Below, in pieces: positions 35,710-44,957 of a stretch of DNA of 53,770 bases. How positions within the stretch are numbered: the first letter of the stretch is position 1; each line of letters begins with the position of its first letter. The DNA is taken from the NCBI GenBank assembly GCA_027034975.1, contig JALVWQ010000016.1, positions 1 to 53,770 on the forward strand, in the 5' to 3' direction. The notes beneath the pieces were generated by a model. The model was not told the origin of the DNA. It searched no databases and saw only the letters and a program-made list of their open reading frames with translations. Source of the DNA: Campylobacteraceae bacterium. GTDB lineage: Bacteria > Campylobacterota > Campylobacteria > Campylobacterales > Sulfurovaceae. The translations under genes and the position numbers were made by a program.

Positions 35710-36777
35710 CTAATGCTTTCGATCTGCTCCAATAGCCTCAGTAATCGAATTGTAGCCATCTTTTTTAATTAAGTGTATTAACTGGCGGTTTATCTCGCCA
35801 ACAAGTGAAGGACCTTTATAGATTAACGATGTATAGATCTGTACAAGCGAAGCACCAGCCTTAATACGACGGTACGCCTCTTGTGTACTATCGATACCTC
35901 CAACACTTATAAGGGTAGTCTTGCCATAGAGCTCTTTTGCTAAGGCTTCAAATATCTCAAAAGATTTCTCTCTTAAGAGTGCTCCACTTATTCCACCAAA
36001 ATCTTTTGCGTGTGGTGTTAGTGAGTAATCAATAGTTGTATTGGTTGCAATTATCCCATCTGCTCCAGCCTCAATTGCAAAGTTTGCTAGATTTATGGCA
36101 TCCTCTGCACTCATATCGGGTGCAATTTTTAAAAGAATTGGGCGATTTGTAATGCTTTTACCAATTCTAAAGACCTCTTTAATAAACTGTTCATTTTGTA
36201 GATCTCTAAGCCCTGGTGTATTTGGCGAAGAGATATTAATGACTATATAGGTACCGTAATCTTTAAATGCTCTAAAGAGGTGTTCATAGTCTCCAAGAGC
36301 CTCTTTTTCTGGAGTAACTTTATTTTTCCCGATATTAATACCAATTGGAAAGTTAAAGAACTTTACCTTTTTGAGTTTCTGGAGCATATAGTAGCTTCCT
36401 TTATTGTTAAAGCCCATTGCATTTTGGATAGAGTTATCCTCTATGAGTCTAAAGAGTCTTGGTTTTGGGTTACCTGCTTGTGGCTTTGGGGTAACTGTTC
36501 CTATCTCTGTAAATCCAAAGCCAAGGGCTGGCATAGCTTTTATGTAATCGCCATCTTTATCGAACCCAGCTGCAAGACCTATTGGATTGTGAAAAGTTGT
36601 CCCAAAAAGTTCTTGCTTGAGACTATCGTTATCGACAAAGTTCCTTTTGGTCATATAGTTAAAAAGGGGAGGGCAGGCAGAAATTGCTTTAAGTCCAAAC
36701 CCTGCAATGAGGTGTGCCGTCTCTGGCTCTAGTTTAAAAAAGAGTTTCTTAGCACTCTCGTAACTACATAGTGACAT
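35710..36777 (-). CDS. pyrD: Dihydroorotate dehydrogenase (quinone), class 2
   Basis: Membrane-associated flavoenzyme that oxidises dihydroorotate to orotate and passes electrons to quinone. The 355 residues show an N-terminal amphipathic region (SAKKLFFKLEPETAHLIAG), GLAAGFDKDGD, FGFTEIGTVTPKPQAGNPKPR, NAMGFNNKG, NISSPNTPGLRDLQ with the class 2 serine, LLKIAPDM, NTTIDYS and ISVGGIDS. It starts the run pyrD-M16-dapA-fabL-pgsA, 12 bases after cysS. With PyrF (50379-51065) it is one of two pyrimidine genes here. Confidence 0.97.
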   Translation of the reverse strand: MSLCSYESAKKLFFKLEPETAHLIAGFGLKAISACPPLFNYMTKRNFVDNDSLKQELFGTTFHNPIGLAAGFDKDGDYIKAMPALGFGFTEIGTVTPKPQAGNPKPRLFRLIEDNSIQNAMGFNNKGSYYMLQKLKKVKFFNFPIGINIGKNKVTPEKEALGDYEHLFRAFKDYGTYIVINISSPNTPGLRDLQNEQFIKEVFRIGKSITNRPILLKIAPDMSAEDAINLANFAIEAGADGIIATNTTIDYSLTPHAKDFGGISGALLREKSFEIFEALAKELYGKTTLISVGGIDSTQEAYRRIKAGASLVQIYTSLIYKGPSLVGEINRQLIHLIKKDGYNSITEAIGADRKH

Positions 36778-36789
36778 CTCTATTCCTTC

Positions 36790-38193
36790 TTATAATTTTT
36801 CCCATTTTGTACCATCAGCCATATCCATTATAGCTATACCCATATTTTGCAGCTCTTCACGAATTGCATCGGCACTTTCGAAATCTTTTGCTTTTTTAGC
36901 TTCGGCTCTTTTTGCGATGAGCGATTCTATTTTTGTTTTCTCCTCTTCGCTCACACCTTGTTGGAACCACTCGATAGCATCTTTACACCCAATGCCTAAG
37001 AGTTGGCAGAGATAGTCGATATTTCCTAAAATCTCTTGCTTAAGAGCTTTGTTTTTGGGCTCTTTATCTAACTGCTCGTTTGCACTGCTTATCATATCAT
37101 CTACAATTGCCATCGCTTTTGAGCTATTTAAGTCGTCGCACATTGCCTGCAAGAGAGCCTCTTTAAACGCTTTATTGACCCTGCCAACTTTGCCACCATA
37201 GAGTCTTTTTTTAAGACGGTAGAGTCTGTCGAGTCGTTTTTTACTATTTTGTAGATCTACCTCGTTAAAGTTAAAGTCGTTGCGGTAGTGGACTGATATT
37301 AAATAATATCTAAGTAGCTCACCATCATAAACCTTGAGTGCATCTTTTAAGAAGAAGCTATTGCCAAGGCTTTTACTCATCTTCTCACCATCTATCTGCA
37401 CAAAACCGTTGTGCATCCAATATTTTGCTATCTCTTTATTTAAGGCACAGCGAGTTTGAGCTGCTTCGTTTTCGTGGTGTGGAAAGAGCAAATCTGCACC
37501 GCCACAGTGGATATCTATGCAGTACTCATCGTTCCCTTTGAAGAATTTATTAATCATAGCCGAGCACTCAATATGCCATCCTGGGCGACCCTGCCCAATC
37601 TTTGCATTAAAGCAGACATCTTGCTCTTTACACGCCTTCCAGAGGGCAAAATCTTTCGGGTTTCGCTTTTGGCTATTGGCTTCGATTCGGCTAATGTTTT
37701 GTGCATCATCAGTAACCATATGCGAAATAGAACCGTAGCGACTATCCTTGCTTGTATCGAAGTAGATATCTCCATTCTCTATCGTGTAGGCACAATCGCT
37801 TTCTAAGAGTTCTGTAATCATCTTCTCAATCGCCTCGATCGACTCTGTCGCTTTTGGTTCAATATCAGCACGAAGAACACCTAAAGCGGCCATATCCTCT
37901 AAGTATCTATTTATATAAAACTCTGTTAACTCGTGAAGTGTTTTGCCACTAGTAGCTAATTTATTGATAATCTTATCATCAATATCGGTAAAGTTTTTTG
38001 CTAAAGTAACATTGTACCCTAAATCTTGGAGAGTTCGTTTTAAAATATCGAAGCTTAAAGCACTCCGAGCGTGCCCCAAGTGGGCATCGTCATAAACTGT
38101 TGGACCACATACATAGATAGTTGCTTTTCCCTCTGCAAGTGGGATAAACTCTCTCTTCTCTTTTTGTACTGAATCGTATAGATAGAAGCTCAT
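36790..38193 (-). CDS. cysS: Cysteine--tRNA ligase
   Basis: Charges tRNA-Cys. The 467 residues include the zinc cysteine at 29 in VCGPTVYDDAHLGHAR with HLGH (38-41), WHIECSAM, HHENEAAQ and KMSKSLGN. The C-terminal helical domain ends with the anticodon-binding tail. Full length. It follows recO with a 43-base gap and precedes pyrD by 12 bases on the minus strand, so recO-cysS-pyrD and on may be one long transcript. Confidence 0.98.
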   Translation of the reverse strand: MSFYLYDSVQKEKREFIPLAEGKATIYVCGPTVYDDAHLGHARSALSFDILKRTLQDLGYNVTLAKNFTDIDDKIINKLATSGKTLHELTEFYINRYLEDMAALGVLRADIEPKATESIEAIEKMITELLESDCAYTIENGDIYFDTSKDSRYGSISHMVTDDAQNISRIEANSQKRNPKDFALWKACKEQDVCFNAKIGQGRPGWHIECSAMINKFFKGNDEYCIDIHCGGADLLFPHHENEAAQTRCALNKEIAKYWMHNGFVQIDGEKMSKSLGNSFFLKDALKVYDGELLRYYLISVHYRNDFNFNEVDLQNSKKRLDRLYRLKKRLYGGKVGRVNKAFKEALLQAMCDDLNSSKAMAIVDDMISSANEQLDKEPKNKALKQEILGNIDYLCQLLGIGCKDAIEWFQQGVSEEEKTKIESLIAKRAEAKKAKDFESADAIREELQNMGIAIMDMADGTKWEKL

Positions 38194-38236
38194 TTTTATC
38201 CTATGAATATTTTGATCTAATTATATCGAACTATAG

Positions 38237-38854
38237 CTAAAAGCCTTTAAGTGCAAGTAGATAGAGTTGCTCAATTGTTGCATCATCTAAAAGAATTGTA
38301 GAGCCGCTTTCAAAAAGATTCATTAAATCTTTTTTTGAAATTGCTGGAGATTTGGCACACTCAGGGTGGGCTGGCAGAAAGCCCTGTATTGGAGCTATGG
38401 ACTTATCAATTTGATTGTTACAGATTACACAGTGGGATGGGGGCTGGAGTCGCCCTTCATATTTTAAAATATTAATTGCAACTTCTACTATTAAACGCTT
38501 AGGGGACTGTTTCTCCCACCGCTTTGCAGCCTCTAAAAGAGTATAGAAATAGAAGCTCTCAACACTCTCGATATCGCGAAAGTGTCGCTCAAATATTGCT
38601 ATAAATTGGTGCCAAAGCATCAGTTTTTCTCTATCGTAAAGCCATGGAAAACCAATATGTGAGAGGCTACGCACTCTTGGTAAAAAGTTTGCCTTATCTT
38701 GTTCTTCTTCAAAGTCGATTAAGTACCCCATTTGTAAGATAGAGTGGCGTGCTCCATAGAATCGGTAGTACTTTTTTACACTTGTAGGGCTTAAGATGGT
38801 AACAATCATATCTTCGTCCCTGGCTCGTTGAAGCTTTAAAATAAACCCTTTCAC
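38237..38854 (-). CDS. recO: DNA repair protein RecO
   Basis: Partner of RecR in loading RecA and annealing strands. The 205 residues have an N-terminal OB-fold (KGFILKLQRARDEDMIVTILSP, FYGARHSILQMGYLIDFE) and a helical C-terminal half with a four-cysteine-like site (CVICNNQ ... HPECAKS). This is the short, divergent RecO of Campylobacterota. The start is GTG: the sequence reads AAGTGAAAGGG with AAGG ten bases upstream. The GTG lies at the end of repeat element B. Confidence 0.85.
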   Translation of the reverse strand: MKGFILKLQRARDEDMIVTILSPTSVKKYYRFYGARHSILQMGYLIDFEEEQDKANFLPRVRSLSHIGFPWLYDREKLMLWHQFIAIFERHFRDIESVESFYFYTLLEAAKRWEKQSPKRLIVEVAINILKYEGRLQPPSHCVICNNQIDKSIAPIQGFLPAHPECAKSPAISKKDLMNLFESGSTILLDDATIEQLYLLALKGF

Positions 38855-38955
38855 TTCAAAAACACCTTGAAAATTCCTTTCATTAAAGCTTTGACTTTAG
38901 CAAGAGCAACTTCATGATTTTCATTTATCTATTTTTTTTGAAATATGAAAGTTTC
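38855..38955 (-). repeat. GAAACTTTCAT repeat element, copy B, before recO
   Basis: On the minus strand this begins GAAACTTTCAT at 38955 and ends at the recO GTG. Its 42-base block (38865-38906) matches 12879-12920 of copy A at 38 of 42 positions. The AAGG at its end serves as the recO ribosome site. The frame matching the copy A leader peptide (VALAKVKALMKGIFK) is open but has no start at the same place and ends in a TGA overlapping the recO GTG. Confidence 0.65.
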
Positions 38956-38980
38956 TATTGCAATCTCTTCGAAGTTGTGA

Positions 38981-38986
38981 TACAAT
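38981..38986 (+). promoter_or_regulatory. Extended -10 box of the IMPase-accD unit
   Basis: TGATACAAT reads as a TGn-extended -10 (TACAAT), 28 bases before the ATG at 39015. It lies downstream of repeat copy B in the divergent gap with recO. Confidence 0.4.
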
Positions 38987-39014
38987 TTTGTATTCTATAA
39001 CATTAGGGCTTAAA

Positions 39015-39749
39015 ATGAGAGATGCAATGCTCCAAGCAGCTATCGAAGCAAATAGAGAGATCTATGTAACAATAAATGAGGGCTACAAGCAAGAGTGGCA
39101 CAAAGAACATAACCAAGGGGCAGGCGGTGATATATCTAGTGGTTTTGATCTCTTTTGCGAGGCAACATTTGTCAAATACCTCCAGAAATTTGGAGAGATA
39201 GACTCTGAAGAGTCTGGAATTATAGGAGAGGGGGATAGAAAAATAATTATCGACCCACTTGATGGTAGCTCTAATGCAGATGCCAATTTTCCTTATTATG
39301 GTAGTTCAGTCGCATTTTTAGATACCAATGGTCTCTTAGAGCTAGCAGTTGTCTGTAACTTTGCAAATGGGGATCTCTTTTATAAATTTGCAGATTCACA
39401 ACTGATGGTTGGTAAGATTAATCAGAATAGTTTTAAAGTAGAACAGAGTGATTACTCAAAGAAAATTGGTATTTTTGAGAGAGCCTACGCCTATGCATCA
39501 ATTGTCACAAAACTAAATAGTGCGAATATTAAGTTCCGATCACCTGGTGCTGTGGCACTTTCGCTTGCGTATGCCCATAGAGTCAATTTTGTAATCTTCA
39601 AAGGGAGTTTACGAATTTACGATTTTGCTGCGGCTTTGGCATTTTGTGAAGATTTAAAAGTTTCGATTAGCGAAGATTATGTTATAGTTGCACATAGCAA
39701 AGAGTTATTAGCAAAACTAGAGAAGTTCTTAAAAGAGGAAGATCTATGA
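39015..39749 (+). CDS. Inositol-monophosphatase-family sugar phosphatase
   Basis: A 244-residue Mg/Li-dependent phosphatase. Seen: [22 protein letters not shown], and [24 protein letters not shown], the metal-binding core, then [15 protein letters not shown] and [19 protein letters not shown] is closer to the fructose-1,6-bisphosphatase version of the motif than to the DGT.N of inositol monophosphatases, so FBPase activity is possible. CysQ or SuhB roles are alternatives. A longer frame from 38958 is rejected, since this ATG has AGGG upstream. Overlaps accD by 4 bases, as Cj0128c-accD in Campylobacter. Confidence 0.82.
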   Translation: MRDAMLQAAIEANREIYVTINEGYKQEWHKEHNQGAGGDISSGFDLFCEATFVKYLQKFGEIDSEESGIIGEGDRKIIIDPLDGSSNADANFPYYGSSVAFLDTNGLLELAVVCNFANGDLFYKFADSQLMVGKINQNSFKVEQSDYSKKIGIFERAYAYASIVTKLNSANIKFRSPGAVALSLAYAHRVNFVIFKGSLRIYDFAAALAFCEDLKVSISEDYVIVAHSKELLAKLEKFLKEEDL

Positions 39750-40582
39750 ATTTAGGTGAACTATTTGGATTTAAAAAACAAGCAAGTAAAAGTGAAGCTC
39801 CAAGTCATTGGGTAAAGTGTCCTAAGTGCCAATCATTAATGTACTATAAAGAGGTTGAGGCACTTAGTAATGTTTGCCCAAAGTGTGCACATCACTTTCG
39901 AATCGATGCAAAAAAGAGAATCGAACTCTTAGCAGACGAGGGGAGTTTTAAAGAGCACGATAGCAATTTGGCTCCAAACGACCCATTGAAATTTGTAGAT
40001 AAAAAGAGTTATAAAAAGAGATTAGATGAAGCAAAATCGAAAACTGGTAGACAATCGTCTGTAATTAGTGGCAGTTGTACGATTAAGGGGCTTCCAGCAG
40101 AGCTAGTGGTCTTTGATTTTGCCTTTATGGGTGGGAGTCTTGGCTCTGTAGAGGGCGAAAAGATTGTTCGTGCAGTCAATAGAGCGATCGAAAATCGCTC
40201 TGGTTTAATTATTGTAAGTGCAAGTGGTGGGGCAAGAATGCAAGAGAGTACATTCTCTCTTATGCAGATGAGCAAAACTTCTGCAGCACTCCATAAGCTC
40301 CATGAAGAGAAGTTACCATTTATCTCTGTATTAACAGACCCAACAATGGGTGGGGTTAGTGCATCGTTTGCAATGCTTGGAGATATTATTATGGCTGAGC
40401 CAAACTCACTTATTGGTTTTGCTGGGCAGAGAGTTATTAAACAAACGATTGGGGCTGATCTTCCAGAGGGGTTTCAGCGAGCAGAGTTTCTACTTGAGCA
40501 TGGTCTTATTGATATGGTTGTTAATCGAAATGAGATGAAAGAGAGTGTAGCAAAATTCCTTAAACTTTTTTTAAAGGATTAA
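39746..40582 (+). CDS. accD: Acetyl-CoA carboxylase carboxyltransferase subunit beta
   Basis: With AccA transfers carboxyl from biotin to acetyl-CoA, first step of fatty acid synthesis. The 278 residues show the N-terminal zinc ribbon (Cys25, 28, 44, 47), then the crotonase-fold domain: [62 protein letters not shown] and [15 protein letters not shown]. Standard length. Starts within the phosphatase stop (ATGA) and is followed after two bases by the thiE-like frame. Confidence 0.97.
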   Translation: MNLGELFGFKKQASKSEAPSHWVKCPKCQSLMYYKEVEALSNVCPKCAHHFRIDAKKRIELLADEGSFKEHDSNLAPNDPLKFVDKKSYKKRLDEAKSKTGRQSSVISGSCTIKGLPAELVVFDFAFMGGSLGSVEGEKIVRAVNRAIENRSGLIIVSASGGARMQESTFSLMQMSKTSAALHKLHEEKLPFISVLTDPTMGGVSASFAMLGDIIMAEPNSLIGFAGQRVIKQTIGADLPEGFQRAEFLLEHGLIDMVVNRNEMKESVAKFLKLFLKD

Positions 40583-40584
40583 AA

Positions 40585-41175
40585 ATAGCTCAAATCTACG
40601 CACTCATTGATAGAGCACTACTTGATCGATTTGGTATCGATCTTGTAAGCTTTGCAGACTTTTTAAATCAAAAAAATATTCCAATTGCTCAGTATAGAAA
40701 TAAACAAAAAGCCCCCTCAATTATCCGAGAGGATCTGAAACTATTAAACAGTATTTACCGTGGTAAGCTTATTCTTAATGACCATATAGACTTCATTGAG
40801 TTTGCAGATGGTCTGCATGTTGGGCAAGAGGATCTTTTAGAATATAACTCCAATAAAGCTACTGCTATCAAAGAGATTAAAGCGAAAATTGGAAACAAAA
40901 TTCTAGGACTCTCCACCCATAATGCTAAAGAGATAGAAGAGGCTAATAGCTTTAAAGCATTAAACTACATAGGTTTAGGTGCCTATCGAAACACAACTAC
41001 TAAAGAGAGTGTAACTATTGGTGGAAGTGAACTGTTAGATATTGCAGCAAAATCGAAACATAAAGTTGCAATTATTGGTGGTGTTCGTTTAGATGATAAT
41101 TTTAGTCATTACCCAGCTGTGAGCTATAAGGTTATTGGAAGCCATCTGATGCAAGTATATTTGAAACAAATTTAA
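40585..41175 (+). CDS. thiE: Thiamine-phosphate synthase-like protein with apparent ATA start
   Basis: A complete 196-codon frame with no ATG, GTG or TTG in its first 180 codons. It begins ATA at 40585, six bases after the GGA of an AAAGGA ribosome site. ThiE features are clear: QYRNKQKAPS (PP-binding Arg/Lys), LILNDHIDF, ADGLHVGQEDL, ILGLSTHNAKEIEEA, NYIGLGAYRNTTTKE and VAIIGGV. ThiE joins the pyrimidine and thiazole halves of thiamine. The GPIF-type loop is altered (GAYRN), so substrate may differ. Cotranscribed with accD. Start mutated from ATG, true ATA initiation, or a sequencing error are all possible. Confidence 0.8.
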   Translation: MAQIYALIDRALLDRFGIDLVSFADFLNQKNIPIAQYRNKQKAPSIIREDLKLLNSIYRGKLILNDHIDFIEFADGLHVGQEDLLEYNSNKATAIKEIKAKIGNKILGLSTHNAKEIEEANSFKALNYIGLGAYRNTTTKESVTIGGSELLDIAAKSKHKVAIIGGVRLDDNFSHYPAVSYKVIGSHLMQVYLKQI

Positions 41176-41226
41176 AATTCTTATAGCATTCATAACTCTT
41201 TTAGACAAGACAAATGGAGTTTATGG

Positions 41227-41232
41227 TAATAT
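41227..41232 (+). promoter_or_regulatory. Probable extended -10 (TGG TAATAT) of nhaD
   Basis: TAATAT preceded by TGG, 26 bases before the nhaD ATG, with TTTTAGGAG as ribosome site downstream. Confidence 0.4.
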
Positions 41233-41258
41233 AAAACCAAAATCTTTTAGGAGTTTCG

Positions 41259-42575
41259 ATGCACGATTTACACTTAACTACCACATGGGTTGGTATAGTC
41301 TCATTAATTATTTTTATAATAGGATACTATTTTATTGCTACAGAAGACAAGTACCATGTCAACAAAGCAAAGCCTGCACTATTTACGGGTACATCTATCT
41401 TTATGTTAATTGGAGTCTATTTTGCTCTCAACGGATTAGATGGACACCACTTAGAGGAGGAGACAGAAAAACTTATTGTTGAGATTGCCGAAATCTTCTT
41501 CTTTTTAATGGTTGCTATGACATATATAGAAGCGATGATCGATAGAAGAGTCTTTGCAGCACTAAGATACAGCCTCGTTTCAAAAGGCTACACATATAAA
41601 AAGCTCTTTTGGATCACAGGGCTCTTATCGTTTTTTATCTCGCCGGTTGCAGATAACTTAACAACCGCACTTATTCTATCTACTGTTTTAATTACAATTG
41701 ATAGAGATAATCCTAATTTCTTAGTTCCTGGTGCTATAAATATTGTTGTTGCAGCAAATGCCGGTGGTGCGTGGAGCCCTTTTGGTGATATTACAACACT
41801 TATGGTATGGATTGATGGAAAAGGATCTTTTACAGAGTTTTTATATCTCTTTCCAGCATCTTTTATTGGCTGGTTTATCACTGCTCTACTATTAAGTCGT
41901 TTTGTCCCAGATGGGAAACCGCACTTTGATATATCAGAGAGTAAAGTAGAGATAAAAAGAGGTGGTAAGCAAATTATTGGACTTTTTGCTTTAACTATTC
42001 TTTTGGCTGTACTCTCACACCAACTACTCCATTTACCTGCAATGTGGGGTATGATGTTTGGTTTAGCACTCTTAAAACTCTATGTCTATAAAATGAATAT
42101 AAAGCAAGATAAAGATAATCAATTAAACCCATTTGCATGGATAGCGAAAATCGAGAATGATACACTTCTCTTCTTCTTTGGTATCTTAGCAGCAGTTGGT
42201 GGATTACACTTTTTAGGTTACTTAGAGTACTTTACAAAACTCTACGATACTTTAGGACCAACTGTTGTAAATATTATCGTTGGTTTTGTTTCTGCAATTA
42301 TCGACAATGTACCAGTCATGAGTGCTGTACTTAAAGCTAATCCAAATATGGGAGATGCCCAGACAGCACAATGGATGTTGGTAACTCTAACAGCTGGAAT
42401 TGGTGGTAGCTTAATTAGCTTTGGATCTGCTGCTGGTGTTGGAGTAATGGGTAAACTACACGGTATCTATACTTTTAGCTCTCATATGAAGTATGCTTGG
42501 ACTATCTTAGTTGGATATATCATCTCAATTACAATTTGGTATGTGCAATTTATTATTTTAGGTATTGGTGCTTAA
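41259..42575 (+). CDS. nhaD: Sodium:proton antiporter, NhaD type
   Basis: A 438-residue inner-membrane protein with about 12 hydrophobic helices. It shows the NhaD/IT-superfamily segments FISPVADNLTTALILSTVL, VPGAINIVVAANAGGAWSPFGDITTLMVW and DNVPVMSAVLKANP, plus GIGGSLISFGSAAGVGVMG near the end. NhaD exports Na+ or Li+ for protons and is common in marine and haloalkaline bacteria. No signal peptide. It appears to be transcribed from its own promoter. Confidence 0.94.
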   Translation: MHDLHLTTTWVGIVSLIIFIIGYYFIATEDKYHVNKAKPALFTGTSIFMLIGVYFALNGLDGHHLEEETEKLIVEIAEIFFFLMVAMTYIEAMIDRRVFAALRYSLVSKGYTYKKLFWITGLLSFFISPVADNLTTALILSTVLITIDRDNPNFLVPGAINIVVAANAGGAWSPFGDITTLMVWIDGKGSFTEFLYLFPASFIGWFITALLLSRFVPDGKPHFDISESKVEIKRGGKQIIGLFALTILLAVLSHQLLHLPAMWGMMFGLALLKLYVYKMNIKQDKDNQLNPFAWIAKIENDTLLFFFGILAAVGGLHFLGYLEYFTKLYDTLGPTVVNIIVGFVSAIIDNVPVMSAVLKANPNMGDAQTAQWMLVTLTAGIGGSLISFGSAAGVGVMGKLHGIYTFSSHMKYAWTILVGYIISITIWYVQFIILGIGA

Positions 42576-42597
42576 TTTTTTATATTATAGTGCTGCA

Positions 42598-42618
42598 GTA
42601 ACTTGCTGCAGCAGTTAC
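42598..42618 (+). terminator. Hairpin after nhaD
   Basis: GTAACT / AGTTAC arms enclose TGCTGCAGC, itself part of a CTGCAG dyad repeated upstream. It lies between nhaD and the methyltransferase gene. No T-run follows, so it may be a Rho-assisted or processing structure instead of an intrinsic terminator. Confidence 0.35.
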
Positions 42619-42665
42619 ACTACTGATTCTTCAAACTATATTTTACATAATAAAGGTTTATTATT

Positions 42666-43268
42666 ATGAATAAAGAGGATAAATTTGCCTCTAAAGCAAA
42701 AGAGTATGATGCATTGCAAAGAAGATTGGTTACTGCAAAAGCTATTGCAAATAGGATAAAAGCTAAAATAAATTTAACAAAAGATATGCACTTGATAGAT
42801 TTTGGCTCTGGTACAGGATTGTTACTAGAGTGTTTAGCAGATGATATTGGCAAATTTACTGCTATAGATATATCACCATCAATGATAGGTATCTTAAGAG
42901 CAAAATCGATACCTTGTAAGCTCGATATAAAAGAGTTAGATTTGACAAAAGAGGATTTAGATTTAAAAGTAGATGGTATAGTATCGTCGATGACTATCCA
43001 CCATATAAAGGATGTTCAGGCTCTCTTTAAGAAGTTCTATAAAATGCTAAAGAGTGGCGGATTTATTGCAATCGCAGATTTAGATAGTGAAGATGGCAGC
43101 TTCCATAGCGTAGATACCGGCGTAGAGCATTTTGGATTTGATAGAAAAGAGTTTATAGATTTTGCTAAAGAGGCAGGATTTACAAATATAAAAATAGAAG
43201 ATGCCACTACAATCTCGAAACCTCACAAAGAGTTTGGGATTTTTCTTCTTACTGCGATGAAGAAGTAG
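42666..43268 (+). CDS. Class I SAM-dependent methyltransferase
   Basis: A 200-residue Rossmann-fold methyltransferase. The SAM loop is LIDFGSGTGLL (Asp45 to Gly51), followed by AIDISPSMIGIL, a GIVSSMTIHHIKD motif IV-type region, and LKSGGFIAIADLDSEDGSFH. This resembles small methyltransferases acting on metabolites (UbiE/Tam class). The substrate cannot be read. The gene stands between nhaD and the ABC-F gene with gaps of 90 and 72 bases. Confidence 0.87.
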   Translation: MNKEDKFASKAKEYDALQRRLVTAKAIANRIKAKINLTKDMHLIDFGSGTGLLLECLADDIGKFTAIDISPSMIGILRAKSIPCKLDIKELDLTKEDLDLKVDGIVSSMTIHHIKDVQALFKKFYKMLKSGGFIAIADLDSEDGSFHSVDTGVEHFGFDRKEFIDFAKEAGFTNIKIEDATTISKPHKEFGIFLLTAMKK

Positions 43269-43340
43269 AGATAATAAAAAACACCCTTTTAGATAAGTAA
43301 TGATATTATTCGATAAAGCTTTTAATGGAGAGAATAGAAT

Positions 43341-44933
43341 ATGTTAAGCACAGTAAATTTAACACAAAGATATGGTAAAAGAGTACTTTTTGAGAAGATA
43401 AATATTACTTTAGATCCAGGTAAGAGGTATGGGCTTATTGGGGCGAATGGGGCTGGTAAGTCTACTTTTATGAAGATTTTAGCAGGAGAGATTGAGCCGA
43501 GCGAGGGCGAGGTGCAGATTCAGCCAGGGGCTAAGCTTGGTGTTTTGGGGCAGAATCAGTATGCGTTTGAGGATTTTACGCTAAAAGATACTGTTCTTTA
43601 TGGAAACAAAAGGCTTTTTGAGGCACAAAAAGAGAAAGAGAAGCTCTATATGGAGGGTGATTTTGAGAGCGAAGAGGTAAATAATCGCTTAGCAGATTTA
43701 GAGATGATCTGCGCAGAAGAGGATCCAACATATGAGAGTGAAGTTAAGATAGAAAAGCTCTTAACCTCTCTTGGGTTTCCTGTTGAGATGCACGACAACT
43801 TAATGAGCACACTAACAGGTGGCGATAAGGTTAAGATTTTACTTGCACAAGTCCTCTTTTTACAACCCGATATTTTACTACTCGATGAGCCTACAAACAA
43901 CCTCGATATGGAGACTATTGCTTGGCTAGAGGAGCAGATAAAGCGATATGAGGGTGTTGTTGTTATTATCTCGCACGATAGACACTTTTTAAATGCAACA
44001 GTTACCCATATTTTAGATTTAGACTTTAAGACAATACGCGAATTTACAGGAAACTATGACGACTGGTATATTGCTGCAAACTTAATGAAGAAACAAGCAG
44101 AATTAGAACGAAGTAAAAAGCTTAAAGAGAAAGAGGAGCTAGAGAAGTTTATTGCTCGATTTAGTGCAAATGCATCGAAAGCCAAGCAGGCTACGAGTCG
44201 CCAGAAGCAGCTTGAAAAGTTAGATATTGCTGATATTCAAGTATCATCTCGTCGTGATCCATCGATTCTGTTTAAAGCCAATAGAGAGATTGGTAATGAG
44301 GTCTTAGAGGTCAATGATATCCACAAGAGCTATGGCGACAATAAAGTATTAAATGGTGTAACTTTTAAAGTAGATAAAAATGATAAAATAGCTGTAATTG
44401 CTGCAAATGGTGTGGGTAAAACAACACTCTTAGAGATAATAATGGGTAACCTAGAGCCTGATAGCGGTAGTATAAAATGGGGGCAAACCGTAACACCTAC
44501 CTATTTTCCGCAAAATACTACAGAGATTTTAGATGCGAAAGAGAAGCTTTACGAATGGATACAGGGGCATGATCAAAAGTGGCATATCGATGAGATTCGA
44601 AAGTGCCTAGGAAGAATGCTCTTTAGTGGAGAGGAGCAAGAGAAAGAGGTAGCTTCGTGTTCTGGTGGGGAGAAGCATAGAATAATGCTTAGTAAAATGA
44701 TGATGGATAGTGCAAACTTCTTAGTTTTAGATGAGCCAAACAACCATTTAGATCTAGAGGCAATTATCGCTCTGGGTGAAGCACTGCATCAGTATAAAGG
44801 TGGCGTAATCTGTGTTACGCACGACCGTGAGCTTATTGATGCTTTTGCCAATAAGATTGTAAAGGTTAAAGAGGATGGCACAATAGATATTTTCGAAGGA
44901 AACTACGAAGAGTATTTAGCTGCTAATGAGTAG
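43341..44933 (+). CDS. ABC-F family ATPase (YbiT-like)
   Basis: A soluble protein of 530 residues with two ABC domains and no membrane span. First domain: Walker A GANGAGKSTF, signature LTGGDKVKI, Walker B DILLLDEPTNNLD. A charged linker helix (QAELERSKKLKEKEELEKFIARFSANASKAKQATSR in pieces) leads to the second: AANGVGKTTL, CSGGEKHRI, FLVLDEPNNHLD. ABC-F proteins bind the ribosomal E site and aid translation of stalled messages. Length and linker match YbiT. The first signature begins LTGG where LSGG is common. Confidence 0.94.
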   Translation: MLSTVNLTQRYGKRVLFEKINITLDPGKRYGLIGANGAGKSTFMKILAGEIEPSEGEVQIQPGAKLGVLGQNQYAFEDFTLKDTVLYGNKRLFEAQKEKEKLYMEGDFESEEVNNRLADLEMICAEEDPTYESEVKIEKLLTSLGFPVEMHDNLMSTLTGGDKVKILLAQVLFLQPDILLLDEPTNNLDMETIAWLEEQIKRYEGVVVIISHDRHFLNATVTHILDLDFKTIREFTGNYDDWYIAANLMKKQAELERSKKLKEKEELEKFIARFSANASKAKQATSRQKQLEKLDIADIQVSSRRDPSILFKANREIGNEVLEVNDIHKSYGDNKVLNGVTFKVDKNDKIAVIAANGVGKTTLLEIIMGNLEPDSGSIKWGQTVTPTYFPQNTTEILDAKEKLYEWIQGHDQKWHIDEIRKCLGRMLFSGEEQEKEVASCSGGEKHRIMLSKMMMDSANFLVLDEPNNHLDLEAIIALGEALHQYKGGVICVTHDRELIDAFANKIVKVKEDGTIDIFEGNYEEYLAANE

Positions 44934-44957
44934 CCACATTTAGAGAAGGGCTAAAAA

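Noticed and set aside
36280-36732. A 150-codon plus-strand frame
   Set aside because: It lies fully opposite pyrD, whose motifs are unmistakable; a shadow of the other strand.
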